Part shown: positions 43,431 through 53,310 of the stretch, in pieces
How the letters are laid out: each line of letters begins with the position of its first letter
Numbering within the stretch: position 1 is the stretch's first letter
Assembly (NCBI RefSeq): GCF_010977555.1
Contig: NZ_CP048815.1
Location: forward strand, 1,542,501-1,606,500
Origin: Caulobacter rhizosphaerae
Lineage (GTDB): Bacteria > Pseudomonadota > Alphaproteobacteria > Caulobacterales > Caulobacteraceae
Direction of reading: 5' to 3'
DNA length: 64,000 nt
The notes under the pieces: generated by a model
The model's database searches: none
Told to the model about the DNA's origin: nothing
What the model saw: the letters and a program-made list of their open reading frames with translations, nothing else
Program-made: the position numbers and the translations under genes

Positions 43431-43552
43431 AGAGGTCCCTTCCCTGTGGGAGGGGTGTCGGCGCAGCCGACGGGGAGGGGAGTGACGGGCGCTCCGAAAA
43501 CTCCCCCCACCGGTCGCTGCGCGACCGCCTCCCCCACAGGGGGAGGATCTGG
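43431..43552. repeat. family-C palindromic repeat, copy 2
   Basis: GAGGTCCCTTCCCTGTGGGA on the left and a complementary CCTCCCCCACAGGGGGAGGA on the right, with inner hairpins GTCGGCGCAGCCGAC and GGTCGCTGCGCGACC. It sits between the flagellin promoter and the end of the SDR gene. Confidence 0.78.
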
Positions 43553-43563
43553 TGGGCCGACAC

Positions 43564-44586
43564 CTAGCCCCCGCTGTACCCGCCGATGATCGGCAGCACC
43601 TCGCCGGTGATGTAGCTGGAGGTCTGGGGCGAGGCCAGGAAGACGTAGGCGGGGGCGATCTCCTCGGGCTGGGCGGGGCGCTTCATCGGGGTCTGGCCGC
43701 CGAACTGGGCCACCTGGGGCGCCAGCTTGTCGGCAGGGTTCAGGGGCGTCCACACCGGGCCCGGGGCCACGGCGTTGACCCGGATGCCCTTGTCGACCAG
43801 GTGGGCGGCCAGCGAGCGGGTGAAGGCGTGGATGCCGCCCTTGGTCAGGGAGTAGTCCAGCAGGTCCTTGTTGCCCAGCATGCCGGTGACCGAGCCGGTG
43901 TTGATGATCGCCCCGCCAGGCGGGATCACCTTCACCGCCGCCTGGGCCATGTGGAAATAGCCGTAGAGATTGGTCTTCAGCGTGCGGTCGAAGTGCTCGG
44001 GCGTCAGGTCCTCGAAGGCGGTGACGTGCTCCTGGAAGGCGGCGTTGTTGACCAGCACGTCCAGCTTGCCCAGCTCGGCGACCGTGCGCTCGACGGCGGC
44101 CTTGGCGTAGGCGGGATCGGCCACGTCGCCGGGCAACAGGATGGCGCGGCGGCCTTCGCGCTCGACGGCGGCCCGGGTCTCGGCCGCGTCCAGCTCCTCG
44201 TCCAGATAGGCGATGGCCACGTCGGCCCCCTCGCGGGCGAACAGCACCGCCACGGCCCGGCCGATGCCGCTGTCGGCCCCGGTGATCAGGGCGACCTTGC
44301 CCTCCAGCTTGCCCGAGCCCTTGTAGAACGGCGCGTCGTACATCGGGGCCGGATCCAGCTTGGCCTCGATCCCCGGCTTGACCTGGTGCTGCTCGGGGAA
44401 GGGCGGGGCGGGATAGGGGCGGGCGCCGGCCTGCATGGCGGGCTTTTCCTCCTTCTGGTCGCCGTCTTGGCCCTTCTCCTGAAACGAGCGCTGCTCCTTG
44501 GCGTCCAGCGGGGCCTGGATGTCGCGCTCGGCCTGGGCGGCGCGCTCGGCGGCGGGTTCGAACTGCGGGGTTTCGACGTCGGGCAT
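43564..44586 (-). CDS. SDR family oxidoreductase (general-stress YhdF/YghA-like)
   Basis: 340 residues from ATG 44586. N-terminal acidic extension (FEPAAERAAQAERDIQAPLD) then the SDR domain: GADSGIGRAVAVLF (NAD(P) loop), VNNAAFQEH, TGSVTGMLGNKDLLDYSLTK with the catalytic Ser, Tyr and Lys, and the C-terminal VLPIIGGYSGG. Typical of stress-induced SDRs with a long N-terminal extension. Co-substrate not known. Confidence 0.88.
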   Translation of the reverse strand: MPDVETPQFEPAAERAAQAERDIQAPLDAKEQRSFQEKGQDGDQKEEKPAMQAGARPYPAPPFPEQHQVKPGIEAKLDPAPMYDAPFYKGSGKLEGKVALITGADSGIGRAVAVLFAREGADVAIAYLDEELDAAETRAAVEREGRRAILLPGDVADPAYAKAAVERTVAELGKLDVLVNNAAFQEHVTAFEDLTPEHFDRTLKTNLYGYFHMAQAAVKVIPPGGAIINTGSVTGMLGNKDLLDYSLTKGGIHAFTRSLAAHLVDKGIRVNAVAPGPVWTPLNPADKLAPQVAQFGGQTPMKRPAQPEEIAPAYVFLASPQTSSYITGEVLPIIGGYSGG

Positions 44587-44717
44587 GGAGGCCTCCTGCG
44601 GCTGACGACGGCGAAACTGACGGGCCGCGCGGATGTTCCAAGCGGTAGCGCGCAAGCGGGGGTTGCTCAAAGCTGGAGCATCGGTCACCTTCCCGGCCTC
44701 TTGGAAAGGCCCTGAAG

Positions 44718-46094
44718 ATGTCGCGTTCCGCGGCCGCGCCGGCTCCCCGCCCCGGGAAGCCGCACGGCGTCATTGTCTCCGACCTGATCGAGCTGCTGCG
44801 GCTGGCCGGGCCCGTGGTGCTGTCGCGCCTGGGCATCATGGTCATGGGCCTGACCGACGCCATCGTCGTCGGCCACTTCTCGGCGACGCAGCTGGGCTTC
44901 CACGCCATGGCCTGGGCCCCGACCTCGGTGTTCGTGACCATGACGGTCGGCCTGCTGGTCGGGGTGCAGGTGATGGCCTCGCGGGCCACCGGGGCGGGCA
45001 GGCCGCACGAGACCGGCGCGGTGCTGCGGCGCGGCGTGGTCTACGCCCTGTGGCTGGGCGTCGCCGGCGCGGCCTTGCTGGCGATCGCCGGGCCGCCGCT
45101 GATGCACCATGCCGGCCTCGACACGGCCCTGGCCAACGGGGCCACGGCGCCGCTGGTCGTCTTCTCCCTGTCCCTGCCGCTGTTCGCCCTGAGCGTGACG
45201 CTGAGCTTCTGGCTCGAGGGCCTGGGGCGGCCGGGCCTGGTGACCGTGGCCATGTGGTTCGCCAACCTGATCAACCTGGCGGCCAACCTGCTGCTGGTGC
45301 CGGGGACGTTCGGCCTGCCGGCCCTGGGCGCGGTGGGCGCGGCGTGGTCGACCTTCGTGGCGCGGGCGGCCTTCGCGGCGATGCTGGCGGTGGTCATCGT
45401 GCGCCTGAAGGACGCCAGGGCCATGGGGGTGTTCGACCGGCCGGCGCCCGACCTGGCCGCCGCGCGCGAGCAGCGCCGGATCGGCTACGGGGCGGGCGGC
45501 TCCAACCTGTTCGAGTCGGGGGCCTTCGCCGGCATGAGCCTGGTGGCCGGCTGGCTGGGCGGCTATTCGGTGGCCGCCTGGGCGGTGGTGCTCAACGTCG
45601 TGGCGGTGATCTTCATGGTCCCGCTGGGCCTGTCGACGGCCACGGCGGTGCAGGTGGGCCGGGCCTACGGCGCGCGCGACTCCAAGGGCATGAGCCGGGC
45701 CGGCTGGGTCGCCTTCGGGGTGACCGCGGCCTTCTCGCTGCTGGTCACGGTGCTGCTCTATCCCCTGCGTCACCTGGTGGCGGGGGCCTACACCACCGAT
45801 CCGGCCGCCCTGACCCTGATCGCGCCGGCCCTGGCGCTGAGCTGCCTGTTCCTGATCCCCGACGCTGTCCAGGTGGTCTGCGCCCAGGCCCTGCGGGCGC
45901 GGGGCGAGGTGTGGATCCCGACCGCGACCCACATGATCAGCTACGCCCTGGTCATGGGCCCCCTGGCCTGGTGGCTGGCCCTGCCGATGAAGCTGGGCGT
46001 CGACGGCATCGTCTGGTCGGTGATCATCACCAGCTTCCTGGCCGCGGGCCTGCTGCTGGGGCGGTATCGGATGCTGGACCTGAAGGAACGATAG
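44718..46094 (+). CDS. MATE family efflux transporter
   Basis: 458 residues, 12 TM segments. LIELLRLAGPVVLSRLGIMV at the start, then DAIVVGHFSATQLGFHAMAW, which has the TM1-2 signature of the NorM-like MATE family. VFMVPLGLSTATAVQVGRAY resembles the second half. Na+ or H+ antiport of cationic drugs is likely. The start is 131 bases from that of the divergent SDR gene. Confidence 0.9.
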   Translation: MSRSAAAPAPRPGKPHGVIVSDLIELLRLAGPVVLSRLGIMVMGLTDAIVVGHFSATQLGFHAMAWAPTSVFVTMTVGLLVGVQVMASRATGAGRPHETGAVLRRGVVYALWLGVAGAALLAIAGPPLMHHAGLDTALANGATAPLVVFSLSLPLFALSVTLSFWLEGLGRPGLVTVAMWFANLINLAANLLLVPGTFGLPALGAVGAAWSTFVARAAFAAMLAVVIVRLKDARAMGVFDRPAPDLAAAREQRRIGYGAGGSNLFESGAFAGMSLVAGWLGGYSVAAWAVVLNVVAVIFMVPLGLSTATAVQVGRAYGARDSKGMSRAGWVAFGVTAAFSLLVTVLLYPLRHLVAGAYTTDPAALTLIAPALALSCLFLIPDAVQVVCAQALRARGEVWIPTATHMISYALVMGPLAWWLALPMKLGVDGIVWSVIITSFLAAGLLLGRYRMLDLKER

Positions 46095-46103
46095 CCGCCA
46101 TGG

Positions 46104-46201
46104 GTCCTTCGAGGCCCGCTACGCGGGCGCCTCAGGATGAGGAACTCTGTGCTGATTGCCTCATCCTGAGGTGCGAGGCGTAGCCGAGCCTCGAAGGACG
46201 C
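46104..46201. repeat. family-A palindromic repeat, copy 3
   Basis: GGTCCTTCGAGGCCCGCTAC and its complementary GCCTCGAAGGACG, inner arms CTCAGGATGAGG and CCTCATCCTGAG. It lies between the convergent MATE and DUF429-like genes. Confidence 0.85.
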
Positions 46202-46214
46202 ACGGCGTTTCCGC

Positions 46215-47117
46215 CTAGATCGCCGCCCCCAAAATCCAGCCCTCTTCGGTCTGGGCGTCCACCACCAGGTCGGCCGGGGCGTCCTTGCTCGGGCCGAACA
46301 GGGCGGCCAGCTTGCCGGCCTCGTCCAGCTTGGCGAAGTGCTCGGCCAGGGCGCGCACCTGGGCGGCGTCCTTGATCTCGCCGGGGGCGGGGGTGGCCTT
46401 GACCAGCGAGGGGTAGACCTCGGCGATCACCACCTGCACGCCGTCCAGGTCGGCCTCGGTCAGGGCCTTGAAGCCGGTCTCGAACGGCCAGACCCGGGCG
46501 GCGTCGCCGCGGGCGTCCTTCAGCCGGCGCGCGGCCGGGATGCCGACGATCGCCTGGCCGCCGACCGAGCCGTTGTAATAGAGCTTCCAGATCGAGGCCG
46601 CCCCTTTGGCCGCCAGGTCCGCGTGGCGGAACTCGGGCAGGTCGCCCGGTCCGTGCTCGCGGGTGCGCTTGGGCTGCAGGGTAGTCAGGGCGTCCTTGGG
46701 CGGGCAGCCCCAGAACGGGAACGGCCCGCCGGTCAGCCGACGGTTCAGCTCGGAACCGACGCCGAAGCGGTTGTTGGTGTTGTCGGCCTTGTCCTTGACC
46801 ATCTTGGCCAGCTGGTCCCAGACCGCGCGCCAGGGATGGTCGCCCTTCAGGGACAGGGCCGCCGTGACGCCGCGCGGGAAGCCCAGCGGAAAGTCGAAGC
46901 CGACCAGGGCCCGCTCGCCGCGCTTCTTCAGGTCGTCGAGGATCGTCGCCAGCTTGGCCTCGGCCTCCTGGCGGGTGGGCGGGTTGAAGCTCTCGAAGGT
47001 CAGCCGGAAGCGCACGTCGCGCTTCATCACGCCGATCCACACGGAATCCGCCCCCGTGGTCGGCTTGGCCGCCGCGCTCCAGTCGACGATCACATAGGCG
47101 CTGAAGAGGCGCGACAC
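46215..47117 (-). CDS. DUF429-like (RNase H-fold) protein
   Basis: 300 residues from GTG 47117. SAYVIVDWSAAAKPTTGADS, then ALVGFDFPLGFPRG and VVIAEVYPSL. The strand-D-W/S and strand-F-D-F-P-L motifs are the acidic residues of the DUF429 RNase-H-like fold. Proteins like it are often labelled CbiG-like by transfer of name; I see no evidence for a cobalamin role. Predicted nuclease or nucleotide-binding role. Confidence 0.65.
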   Translation of the reverse strand: MSRLFSAYVIVDWSAAAKPTTGADSVWIGVMKRDVRFRLTFESFNPPTRQEAEAKLATILDDLKKRGERALVGFDFPLGFPRGVTAALSLKGDHPWRAVWDQLAKMVKDKADNTNNRFGVGSELNRRLTGGPFPFWGCPPKDALTTLQPKRTREHGPGDLPEFRHADLAAKGAASIWKLYYNGSVGGQAIVGIPAARRLKDARGDAARVWPFETGFKALTEADLDGVQVVIAEVYPSLVKATPAPGEIKDAAQVRALAEHFAKLDEAGKLAALFGPSKDAPADLVVDAQTEEGWILGAAI

Positions 47118-47225
47118 GGCGGACGCTCCGTTTGGATTGAACGAAGCGCGCTTCTACTCCGGTCGGGCGAAGGCGACCACCCTTAAGCGAGCATAGGCGC
47201 TATCGGACGCTGGACCGATAAGGCC

Positions 47226-49241
47226 CTAGGCGGCGTTCCGTTCCGCCGCCGCGTCGGCGATCAGGACCGGGGCCGGCTGGCGGCTGAACCAGCGGGCGGG
47301 CGGCTCGCAGGCCGGGCCCAGGGCGGCGCGGACGATGGCCGGCGGGCGGCGCTCCTCGGGGGTCATGAACAGGCCGTTGGACTTGACGCCCAGGCCGGCC
47401 AGCTTGTGGGCGCCCAGCATGGTCAGCGGCACGGCCAGGATCAGGCCGGCCAGGATCGGCATCGTCGCCGTCAGCAGGTCGGGGGTGAACCAGAAGGCCA
47501 CGGCCAGGGCCAGGCCGGTGACGCTGATCCAGCCCATGGCCGCGAAGGCTTCCTTGCCGGTCACCTTGTCGGCGTCGCGGCGCTGGGTCGCCCAGCCGCC
47601 GACCTTGCCGGCCAGGATCTCGACCAGGGCGCGGGTCTGGGTGAACATCAGCATCGGGGCCACCAGGGCCGAGAGCAGCATCTCCACGCCCAGGCCGGCC
47701 AGGATCCGGCGGCGGCCGCCGAAACCCTTGATCTCGTTCTTGCGCGAAAAGACCAGGATCGAGCCCAGGATCTTGGGGCCGAACAGCAGGACGAAGGTGA
47801 TGATCATCGCCCAGGCGGTGGCCTGGATCTCGCGCCAGTCGATCAGGGCGTGGGCCGCGGCCTGCAGGTCGGCCATGGTGAAGGCGGCCTTCTTCAGCTC
47901 GGGCATCAGCATGCGCGAGATGATCCCCGACGACAGGGCCACGAACCACAAGGGCGAGAGCACGTAGCTGAGCACGCCGATCACCAGGTGCAGGCGGCTC
48001 ATCCAGTGCAGGCCGGGCAGGCCGACCAGCGGGATGTGCTGCACGTTGCCCCGGCACCAGCGGCGGTCGCGGGTGGCGAAGTCCAGCAGGTTGGAGGGGC
48101 TCTCTTCATACGAGCCGCCCAGATAGGGGGCCAGGTGCACGCCCCAGCCGCCGCGGCGCAGCAGGGCGCTTTCCAGGGCGTCGTGGCTCATCACCTCGCC
48201 GCCGAACGGCTTGGGGCCGTCCAGGCTGGGCAGGCCGCAGGTCTCGGCGAAGGCGCGGGTGCGCACGATGGCGTTGTGGCCCCAGAAGCTGCTCTCCGAG
48301 CCCGACCACCAGGCCAGGCCGGTCCATGCGACGCGGCCGTAGAGGCGCGTGGCGAACTGCAGGGTGCGGGCGAAGATCGTCTGGCCGTTGATGATCATCG
48401 GCATGGTCTGGATCAGGCCCACGCGCGGATGGCGCTCCATGGCGTCGGCCAGGCGAACCATGGCCTCGCCGGTCATCAGGCTGTCGGCGTCCAGCACCAG
48501 CATGTGCTCGTAGTCGCCGCCCCAGCGGGCCACCCAATCAGCGATGTTGCCGGCCTTGCGGCCCGTGTTCTGGGTGCGCTTGCGATAGAAGACGTGGCTG
48601 TTGGCCTCGCGGCGGAAGCGGGCGAAGCAGGCCTGCTCGGCCAGGGCCACGGCGGCGTCGCGGGTGTCGCTGAGGATGAAGATGTCGAAGGCGCGGCTGG
48701 CGCCCGTTTCGGCGATCGAGGCGTCCATGGCGCGCAGGCGGGCGAACACCTCGGCGGCGTCCTCGTTGTGCACCGGCATCAGGATCGCCGTACGGGCCTT
48801 CGGCTTGGGCATGGGCGAGGCGGCGCTGTCGTCGATGCCCAGCGGGTCGCGGGGCTTGCCCAGCAGCACCACGAAGCCGACCACGGCGGTGCAGAACCAC
48901 AGGGCCAGGGCCAGGAACAGCGGGACCAGCAGGGTCAGGACCACGGCTTCCAGGCGGGTGACGCCGCCGAGGGCGATGGTGTCGTAGGTGGCCCGCCAGC
49001 CGGCGAAGGCCATAATCGCGGTGGCGACGAACACGCCCCAGCGGCGCAGCACCAGGTTTTCCTGGGCGGTGGCGACCGGCTTGGCCTGGCCCTGCCAGAA
49101 GGCCAGCGGCTGGACCGGCATGGCCAAGGGTGCGTCGGCGGGGATCTCGACCCGGTCGCTGGTGGAGACCGCCATGTCGTAGGCGACGCTCCGCGAGGAG
49201 GTCAGGTCGAAGAAAGCGCCGCGTTCGCTCATCAGGTCCAT
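47226..49241 (-). CDS. mdoH: glucans biosynthesis glucosyltransferase (OpgH/MdoH)
   Basis: 671 residues from ATG 49241 (MDLMSERGAF). Inner-membrane GT2 enzyme. Two TM segments (about residues 60-125), a cytosolic catalytic domain with ILMPVHNEDAAEV, VLDADS (DxD), FWGHNAIVRTRAF, FGGEVMSHDALESALLRRGG, DRRWCRGN (R-x-R-W-like motif), then more TM segments. It polymerises glucose from UDP-glucose into osmoregulated periplasmic glucans. opgG, its usual partner, is not in this window. Confidence 0.92.
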   Translation of the reverse strand: MDLMSERGAFFDLTSSRSVAYDMAVSTSDRVEIPADAPLAMPVQPLAFWQGQAKPVATAQENLVLRRWGVFVATAIMAFAGWRATYDTIALGGVTRLEAVVLTLLVPLFLALALWFCTAVVGFVVLLGKPRDPLGIDDSAASPMPKPKARTAILMPVHNEDAAEVFARLRAMDASIAETGASRAFDIFILSDTRDAAVALAEQACFARFRREANSHVFYRKRTQNTGRKAGNIADWVARWGGDYEHMLVLDADSLMTGEAMVRLADAMERHPRVGLIQTMPMIINGQTIFARTLQFATRLYGRVAWTGLAWWSGSESSFWGHNAIVRTRAFAETCGLPSLDGPKPFGGEVMSHDALESALLRRGGWGVHLAPYLGGSYEESPSNLLDFATRDRRWCRGNVQHIPLVGLPGLHWMSRLHLVIGVLSYVLSPLWFVALSSGIISRMLMPELKKAAFTMADLQAAAHALIDWREIQATAWAMIITFVLLFGPKILGSILVFSRKNEIKGFGGRRRILAGLGVEMLLSALVAPMLMFTQTRALVEILAGKVGGWATQRRDADKVTGKEAFAAMGWISVTGLALAVAFWFTPDLLTATMPILAGLILAVPLTMLGAHKLAGLGVKSNGLFMTPEERRPPAIVRAALGPACEPPARWFSRQPAPVLIADAAAERNAA

Positions 49242-49553
49242 CGTCTCGGCTGTCCGGTTCGGATGGATCCGAGGGCCGGGCCTCTCCGAAGGGGGCTCGA
49301 GAGGCGCAAGGCCGGCCTTCACGGGACGCGCTAGATCGCTAGGGATGGAGGTCCTCTAGGATCGGCGTGCTCGGTTCGGGCGGTCCGGCGTGGTCTCGAC
49401 GACCGGCGTGGAGAGCCGCCGGCAGGCCTTAGAGTAAAACTTCGATCACAAAATCGCTACCACAATCGCCGGCCTTTTCGCACTTGCGGCAAAAAACCTT
49501 GTATGAGTGACGTGTTCGGATCGATCCGCCAAATTTCGAAAACTGATAAGCCC
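49242..49553. other. 312-base intergenic region
   Basis: Between the divergent mdoH start and the CusF-like gene. The part 49430-49550 is AT-rich and probably holds the promoter of the small lipoprotein. I see no clear -35/-10 pair or regulator site. Confidence 0.5.
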
Positions 49554-49898
49554 ATGAAAATCAAAGCAATATCAGCCGGTTTCCTGATGGTGGCGCTTGC
49601 CGCCTGCGGTCCGGGCAAGCCGGCGAAAACCGCGTCCGAGGCCCCGGCGACGACTGCGGCGGCGCTTCCGGCGGGCCCGGAATACGATTCGACGGGCGTC
49701 ATCGCCGGGCTTGAGGGCCAGGCGGTAACGCTCGATCACGAGGGCGCGAGCGCGGCGAAGCTGGCGCCGGGCCGTACCGTTTTCCAGGCCTATGGCGACA
49801 TCCTGGCCGAGGCGCCGCTGACGCCCGGCGCGCGGATCGCCTTCAAGTTCCACAAGGTCGGCGAGGCCTGGGAACTGACCGAGTTGAAGGCCCGCTAG
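49554..49898 (+). CDS. CusF-like copper-binding-fold lipoprotein
   Basis: 114 residues from ATG 49554. Signal MKIKAISAGFLMVAL with lipobox LAAC. The mature part STGVIAGLEGQAVTLDHEGA and ARIAFKFHKVGEAWELTELK is the small OB-like CusF fold (AVTLDH, then G-x-x-I-x-F-x-F). The copper ligands Trp and two Met of CusF (WPAMTM) are not present; the stretch reads KLAPGRTVFQAY. It may bind another metal or have lost it. Function inferred from fold only. Confidence 0.62.
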   Translation: MKIKAISAGFLMVALAACGPGKPAKTASEAPATTAAALPAGPEYDSTGVIAGLEGQAVTLDHEGASAAKLAPGRTVFQAYGDILAEAPLTPGARIAFKFHKVGEAWELTELKAR

Positions 49899-49972
49899 GC
49901 AGTTCCCCAGCTCGGCCATGGAACGGGGGTCGGAGGCGGCCGTTGATCGGGTCCAACTTCAAGGACATCACC

Positions 49973-50281
49973 ATGGCTGACGACACCGCGCCGCAAGACG
50001 GCTCGCGCCCCGGAGTGCTGGGCGACTTCTCCCAGGCCCAGGACCTGGGCCAGCCCGGCCATCCCGAGGACCGCGTCTCCGAGACCGACGTCAAGGAGGC
50101 CTTCCAGACCGCCGACACCCCGACCAGCCGCAAGGTCGAGCCGCTGCCGGAGGGCGAGAAGCCCGACCACCTGGCCGAGCACGTCGAGCAGGCCGAGGAC
50201 CGCCAGGAGGCCCTGATCGACGAGAGCCTGGAGGAAAGCTTCCCCGCCAGCGACCCGCCGAGCGCCAAGCACATCACCTGA
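49973..50281 (+). CDS. small acidic protein with SFPASDPPS motif, unrecognised
   Basis: 102 residues from ATG 49973 behind AAGGA. Highly charged, no Cys, likely intrinsically disordered: GVLGDFSQAQDLGQPGHPED and then EKPDHLAEHVEQAEDRQE. The tail LDESLEESFPASDPPSAKHIT holds ESFPASDPPS, a short motif conserved in many small proteobacterial proteins of unknown function. A good hairpin terminator follows. Confidence 0.7.
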   Translation: MADDTAPQDGSRPGVLGDFSQAQDLGQPGHPEDRVSETDVKEAFQTADTPTSRKVEPLPEGEKPDHLAEHVEQAEDRQEALIDESLEESFPASDPPSAKHIT

Positions 50282-50302
50282 GGCGGACCCGCCAACGCGA
50301 AA

Positions 50303-50343
50303 CGCCGCCCGGTCACAGACCGGACGGCGTCCCGCTCTTTGGC
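50303..50343 (+). terminator. hairpin terminator
   Basis: CGCCGCCCGGTC-ACA-GACCGGACGGCG is a 12-base stem with one G-U pair, followed by TCCCGCTCTTTGG. It lies 22 bases after the small acidic protein gene, ahead of the convergent end of rtcB. Confidence 0.6.
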
Positions 50344-50393
50344 TTGGCGCATTTTCGTCACGCGAACCGGCGTCCACTTCGCTTGAAAATGCC

Positions 50394-51611
<1,218 letters not shown>

Positions 51612-51674
51612 GGGCTTCTCCTTTTCCAAACCGCCCTTCCTGGCGACATGGTCGGAAAGCCTCTCGCACAAAAC

Positions 51675-51712
51675 GAAGAAACCCCTCCGGCCAGGCCAGG
51701 AGGGGCTTCTAC
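51675..51712 (-). terminator. intrinsic terminator on the minus strand
   Basis: Read on the minus strand: CCCCTCC-TGGCCTGGCC-GGAGGGG followed by TTTCTTCGTTTT, a stem of 7 G-C-rich pairs (GGCC inner pairs also) and a T-rich tail. It falls between the stop of the 32-residue ORF (51737) and the rtcB start, so rtcB needs its own promoter after it or is controlled by read-through. Confidence 0.6.
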
Positions 51713-51736
51713 GAACATCCCGAGTTCAGACGAACC

Positions 51737-51835
51737 CTAGACCGGAACCCCTACCGATGCGCGCGCGCCCATCCGTTCGACCTGGCGGTCGAGCAGATTG
51801 CTTGCGGGCTTATAGGTCGGGGCTTTGTGCGCCAT
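51737..51835 (-). CDS. small ORF, 32 residues, unrecognised
   Basis: ATG 51835 behind AAGGATGAGG. Predicted MAHKAPTYKPASNLLDRQVE, then RMGARASVGVPV. Basic, no membrane segment. It ends just before an intrinsic terminator on the same strand, which gives it a complete transcription-unit shape. Expression is not shown. Confidence 0.5.
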   Translation of the reverse strand: MAHKAPTYKPASNLLDRQVERMGARASVGVPV

Positions 51836-51950
51836 GGTCCTCATCCTTCGGGAAACGGGCGATTACAGCGTTCGCCGAGCGGTGGGAAGGGACGATGGTG
51901 AAGATCAGCTGGGTGTGGCGCCGAGGTCACGGTCGCGGCGCCGGCCGTCG

Positions 51951-52310
51951 CTAGGCCCGTTCGGCCCGGTCCAGCTTGTCTTCCAGCCGGCGCAGCGCCG
52001 CCTTCAGCTCTTCCTGCTCGGCGTGGCTGAACTCGTTCTGATCCTTGACGCAGCGCGAGCAGATGTTGCCGATCAGCAGCGGCAGGATGAACAGCAGCGT
52101 CACGTGCATCAGCACCACGGCGACGACCCGGCCGCCGGTCGTGGCGGGGTATATGTCGCCGTAGCCGACGGTGGTGGCGGTGACGCAGGCCCACCACAGC
52201 GCATCGAGGAACGGCTTGTGCTCGAAGGCGGCGTAGGCGCCGGCCCCGGCCACGAGCAGCAGCGCATAGAGCGCCAGAAGTTCCTTGATGCTGTCGACGT
52301 ATTTGAGCAT
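51951..52310 (-). CDS. two-TM potassium channel (ion_trans_2)
   Basis: 119 residues from ATG 52310, with GGGAGGGG ahead. TM1 LLALYALLLVAGAGAYAAF, pore helix ALWWACVTATTVGYGDIYPA with the selectivity filter TTVGYGD, TM2 VVAVVLMHVTLLFILPLLIG. A short C-terminal coiled coil with a CSRC pair (EELKAALRRLEDKLDRAERA) probably keeps the tetramer together. No RCK or cyclic-nucleotide domain, so gating is unknown. Confidence 0.88.
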   Translation of the reverse strand: MLKYVDSIKELLALYALLLVAGAGAYAAFEHKPFLDALWWACVTATTVGYGDIYPATTGGRVVAVVLMHVTLLFILPLLIGNICSRCVKDQNEFSHAEQEELKAALRRLEDKLDRAERA

Positions 52311-52422
52311 GGGCCCCTCCCGAAAGAGGCTGACCTTAGCCAAGCCTCCCGGAACGGGTCCAGCGCCAACTCAATCCCTGGTCGTTCGTTTGGGTCAGAT
52401 CGCGCTTCGGCCGGAGTGAAAA

Positions 52423-52508
52423 CCTGGTCCTTCGACAAGCTCAGGATGAGGTTTTCTTACCGCCGAGCCTGCAAATGGTCCTCATCCTGAGCTTGTCGAA
52501 GGACCAGG
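52423..52508. repeat. family-B palindromic repeat, copy 3
   Basis: CCTGGTCCTTCGACAAGCTC and AGGATGAGG at the left, CCTCATCCTGAGCTTGTCGA and AGGACCAGG at the right. About 20 bases of AT-richer loop. It lies between the channel and EF-hand genes. Confidence 0.88.
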
Positions 52509-52537
52509 GCCACGCACCGCCTTGAGGATCGATCCGC

Positions 52538-52837
52538 CTAGTGTTCGGCGGGCGGGGTCTGCTCGCCCGTCGACGCGGCCGGGCGCGCCTTCATGCGGGC
52601 CATGCCGGCTCTCAGCTCCTCCAGGGAGACCTTGCCGTCGCCGTCCGTGTCGGCCTGGGTGAAGCGCTTTTCCTTGCGGCCGGCGGCGATCCACTCGTCC
52701 TTGTCGATCCCGCCGTCGGCGTTCTTGTCCCAGGCCTTGAAGATCTTTTCGGGCGACGGCATCCGGGCCTGGGCCGAGCCGGCGGCGGCGAAGACGGCCA
52801 GCGTGGCCAGGGCGAGGGCGATGATCTTGCGGCGCAT
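52538..52837 (-). CDS. EF-hand domain secreted protein
   Basis: 99 residues. Signal peptide MRRKIIALALATLAVFAAAG cut near SAQA. Two canonical calcium loops: DKNADGGIDKDE and DTDGDGKVSLEE, each preceded and followed by helices. A calcium-binding periplasmic protein with no further domain. Role unknown. Confidence 0.87.
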   Translation of the reverse strand: MRRKIIALALATLAVFAAAGSAQARMPSPEKIFKAWDKNADGGIDKDEWIAAGRKEKRFTQADTDGDGKVSLEELRAGMARMKARPAASTGEQTPPAEH

Positions 52838-52902
52838 GGGTTTTCCTTGCAGGGACGTCCCCGGTGACGACCATCAACGGACGTTGCGGCTGTATTACGG
52901 CG

Positions 52903-53307
52903 TTAGCGCGACTGGCCGAAGGGCTTCGTCGGTTCGGACGTCTCGTCCGCCACCCAGCCCACGTGGGACCAGCCAGCGCCGCGGACGCGCTCCAGAACGG
53001 GCGAGAAGACGCCGTACTTCACCTCGCGTCCAGCGTGCAGCATGACGCGCTGGCCGGATCTGTCGGCCGTGGCGGCCTGGGCCTGGATGTCCCGGGGCAA
53101 GCCTTCCAAGCTGGACGGCCTGTCGTCCACGCGAAGGGATCCGTCCGGGGCGATGTAGACGTCGACCGTTTTGGGCTTGGCCGGGGGCGCGGCCGGCGGC
53201 AGGTCGACCTTGATCGACACCGTCGTCAACGGAAGGAACAGGCCCCAGACCACCAGCGCCAGGACGATGGACGCCAAGACCAGGCCCAGGATGCGCTTCC
53301 AGCCCAC
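52903..53307 (-). CDS. ExbD/TolR-like protein with one TM segment
   Basis: 134 residues from GTG 53307, 3 bases after tyrC. One TM helix ILGLVLASIVLALVVWGLFL, then the periplasmic domain PKTVDVYIAPDGSLRVDDRP and VMLHAGREVKYGVFSPVLER. This is the ExbD/TolR periplasmic pattern. The TM helix lacks the Asp that carries the proton path of real ExbD/TolR and no ExbB or TolQ is near. It ends the aromatic-amino-acid operon. Confidence 0.65.
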   Translation of the reverse strand: MGWKRILGLVLASIVLALVVWGLFLPLTTVSIKVDLPPAAPPAKPKTVDVYIAPDGSLRVDDRPSSLEGLPRDIQAQAATADRSGQRVMLHAGREVKYGVFSPVLERVRGAGWSHVGWVADETSEPTKPFGQSR

Positions 53308-53310
53308 CGC

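Noticed and set aside
46215..47117. Cobalamin biosynthesis CbiG assignment for the DUF429-like protein
   Set aside because: No cobalamin gene nearby and motifs fit an RNase H-like fold better.
47406..49334. 642-codon plus-strand frame across mdoH
   Set aside because: Antisense shadow rich in Gly, Gln and His; the minus-strand GT2 motifs are clear.
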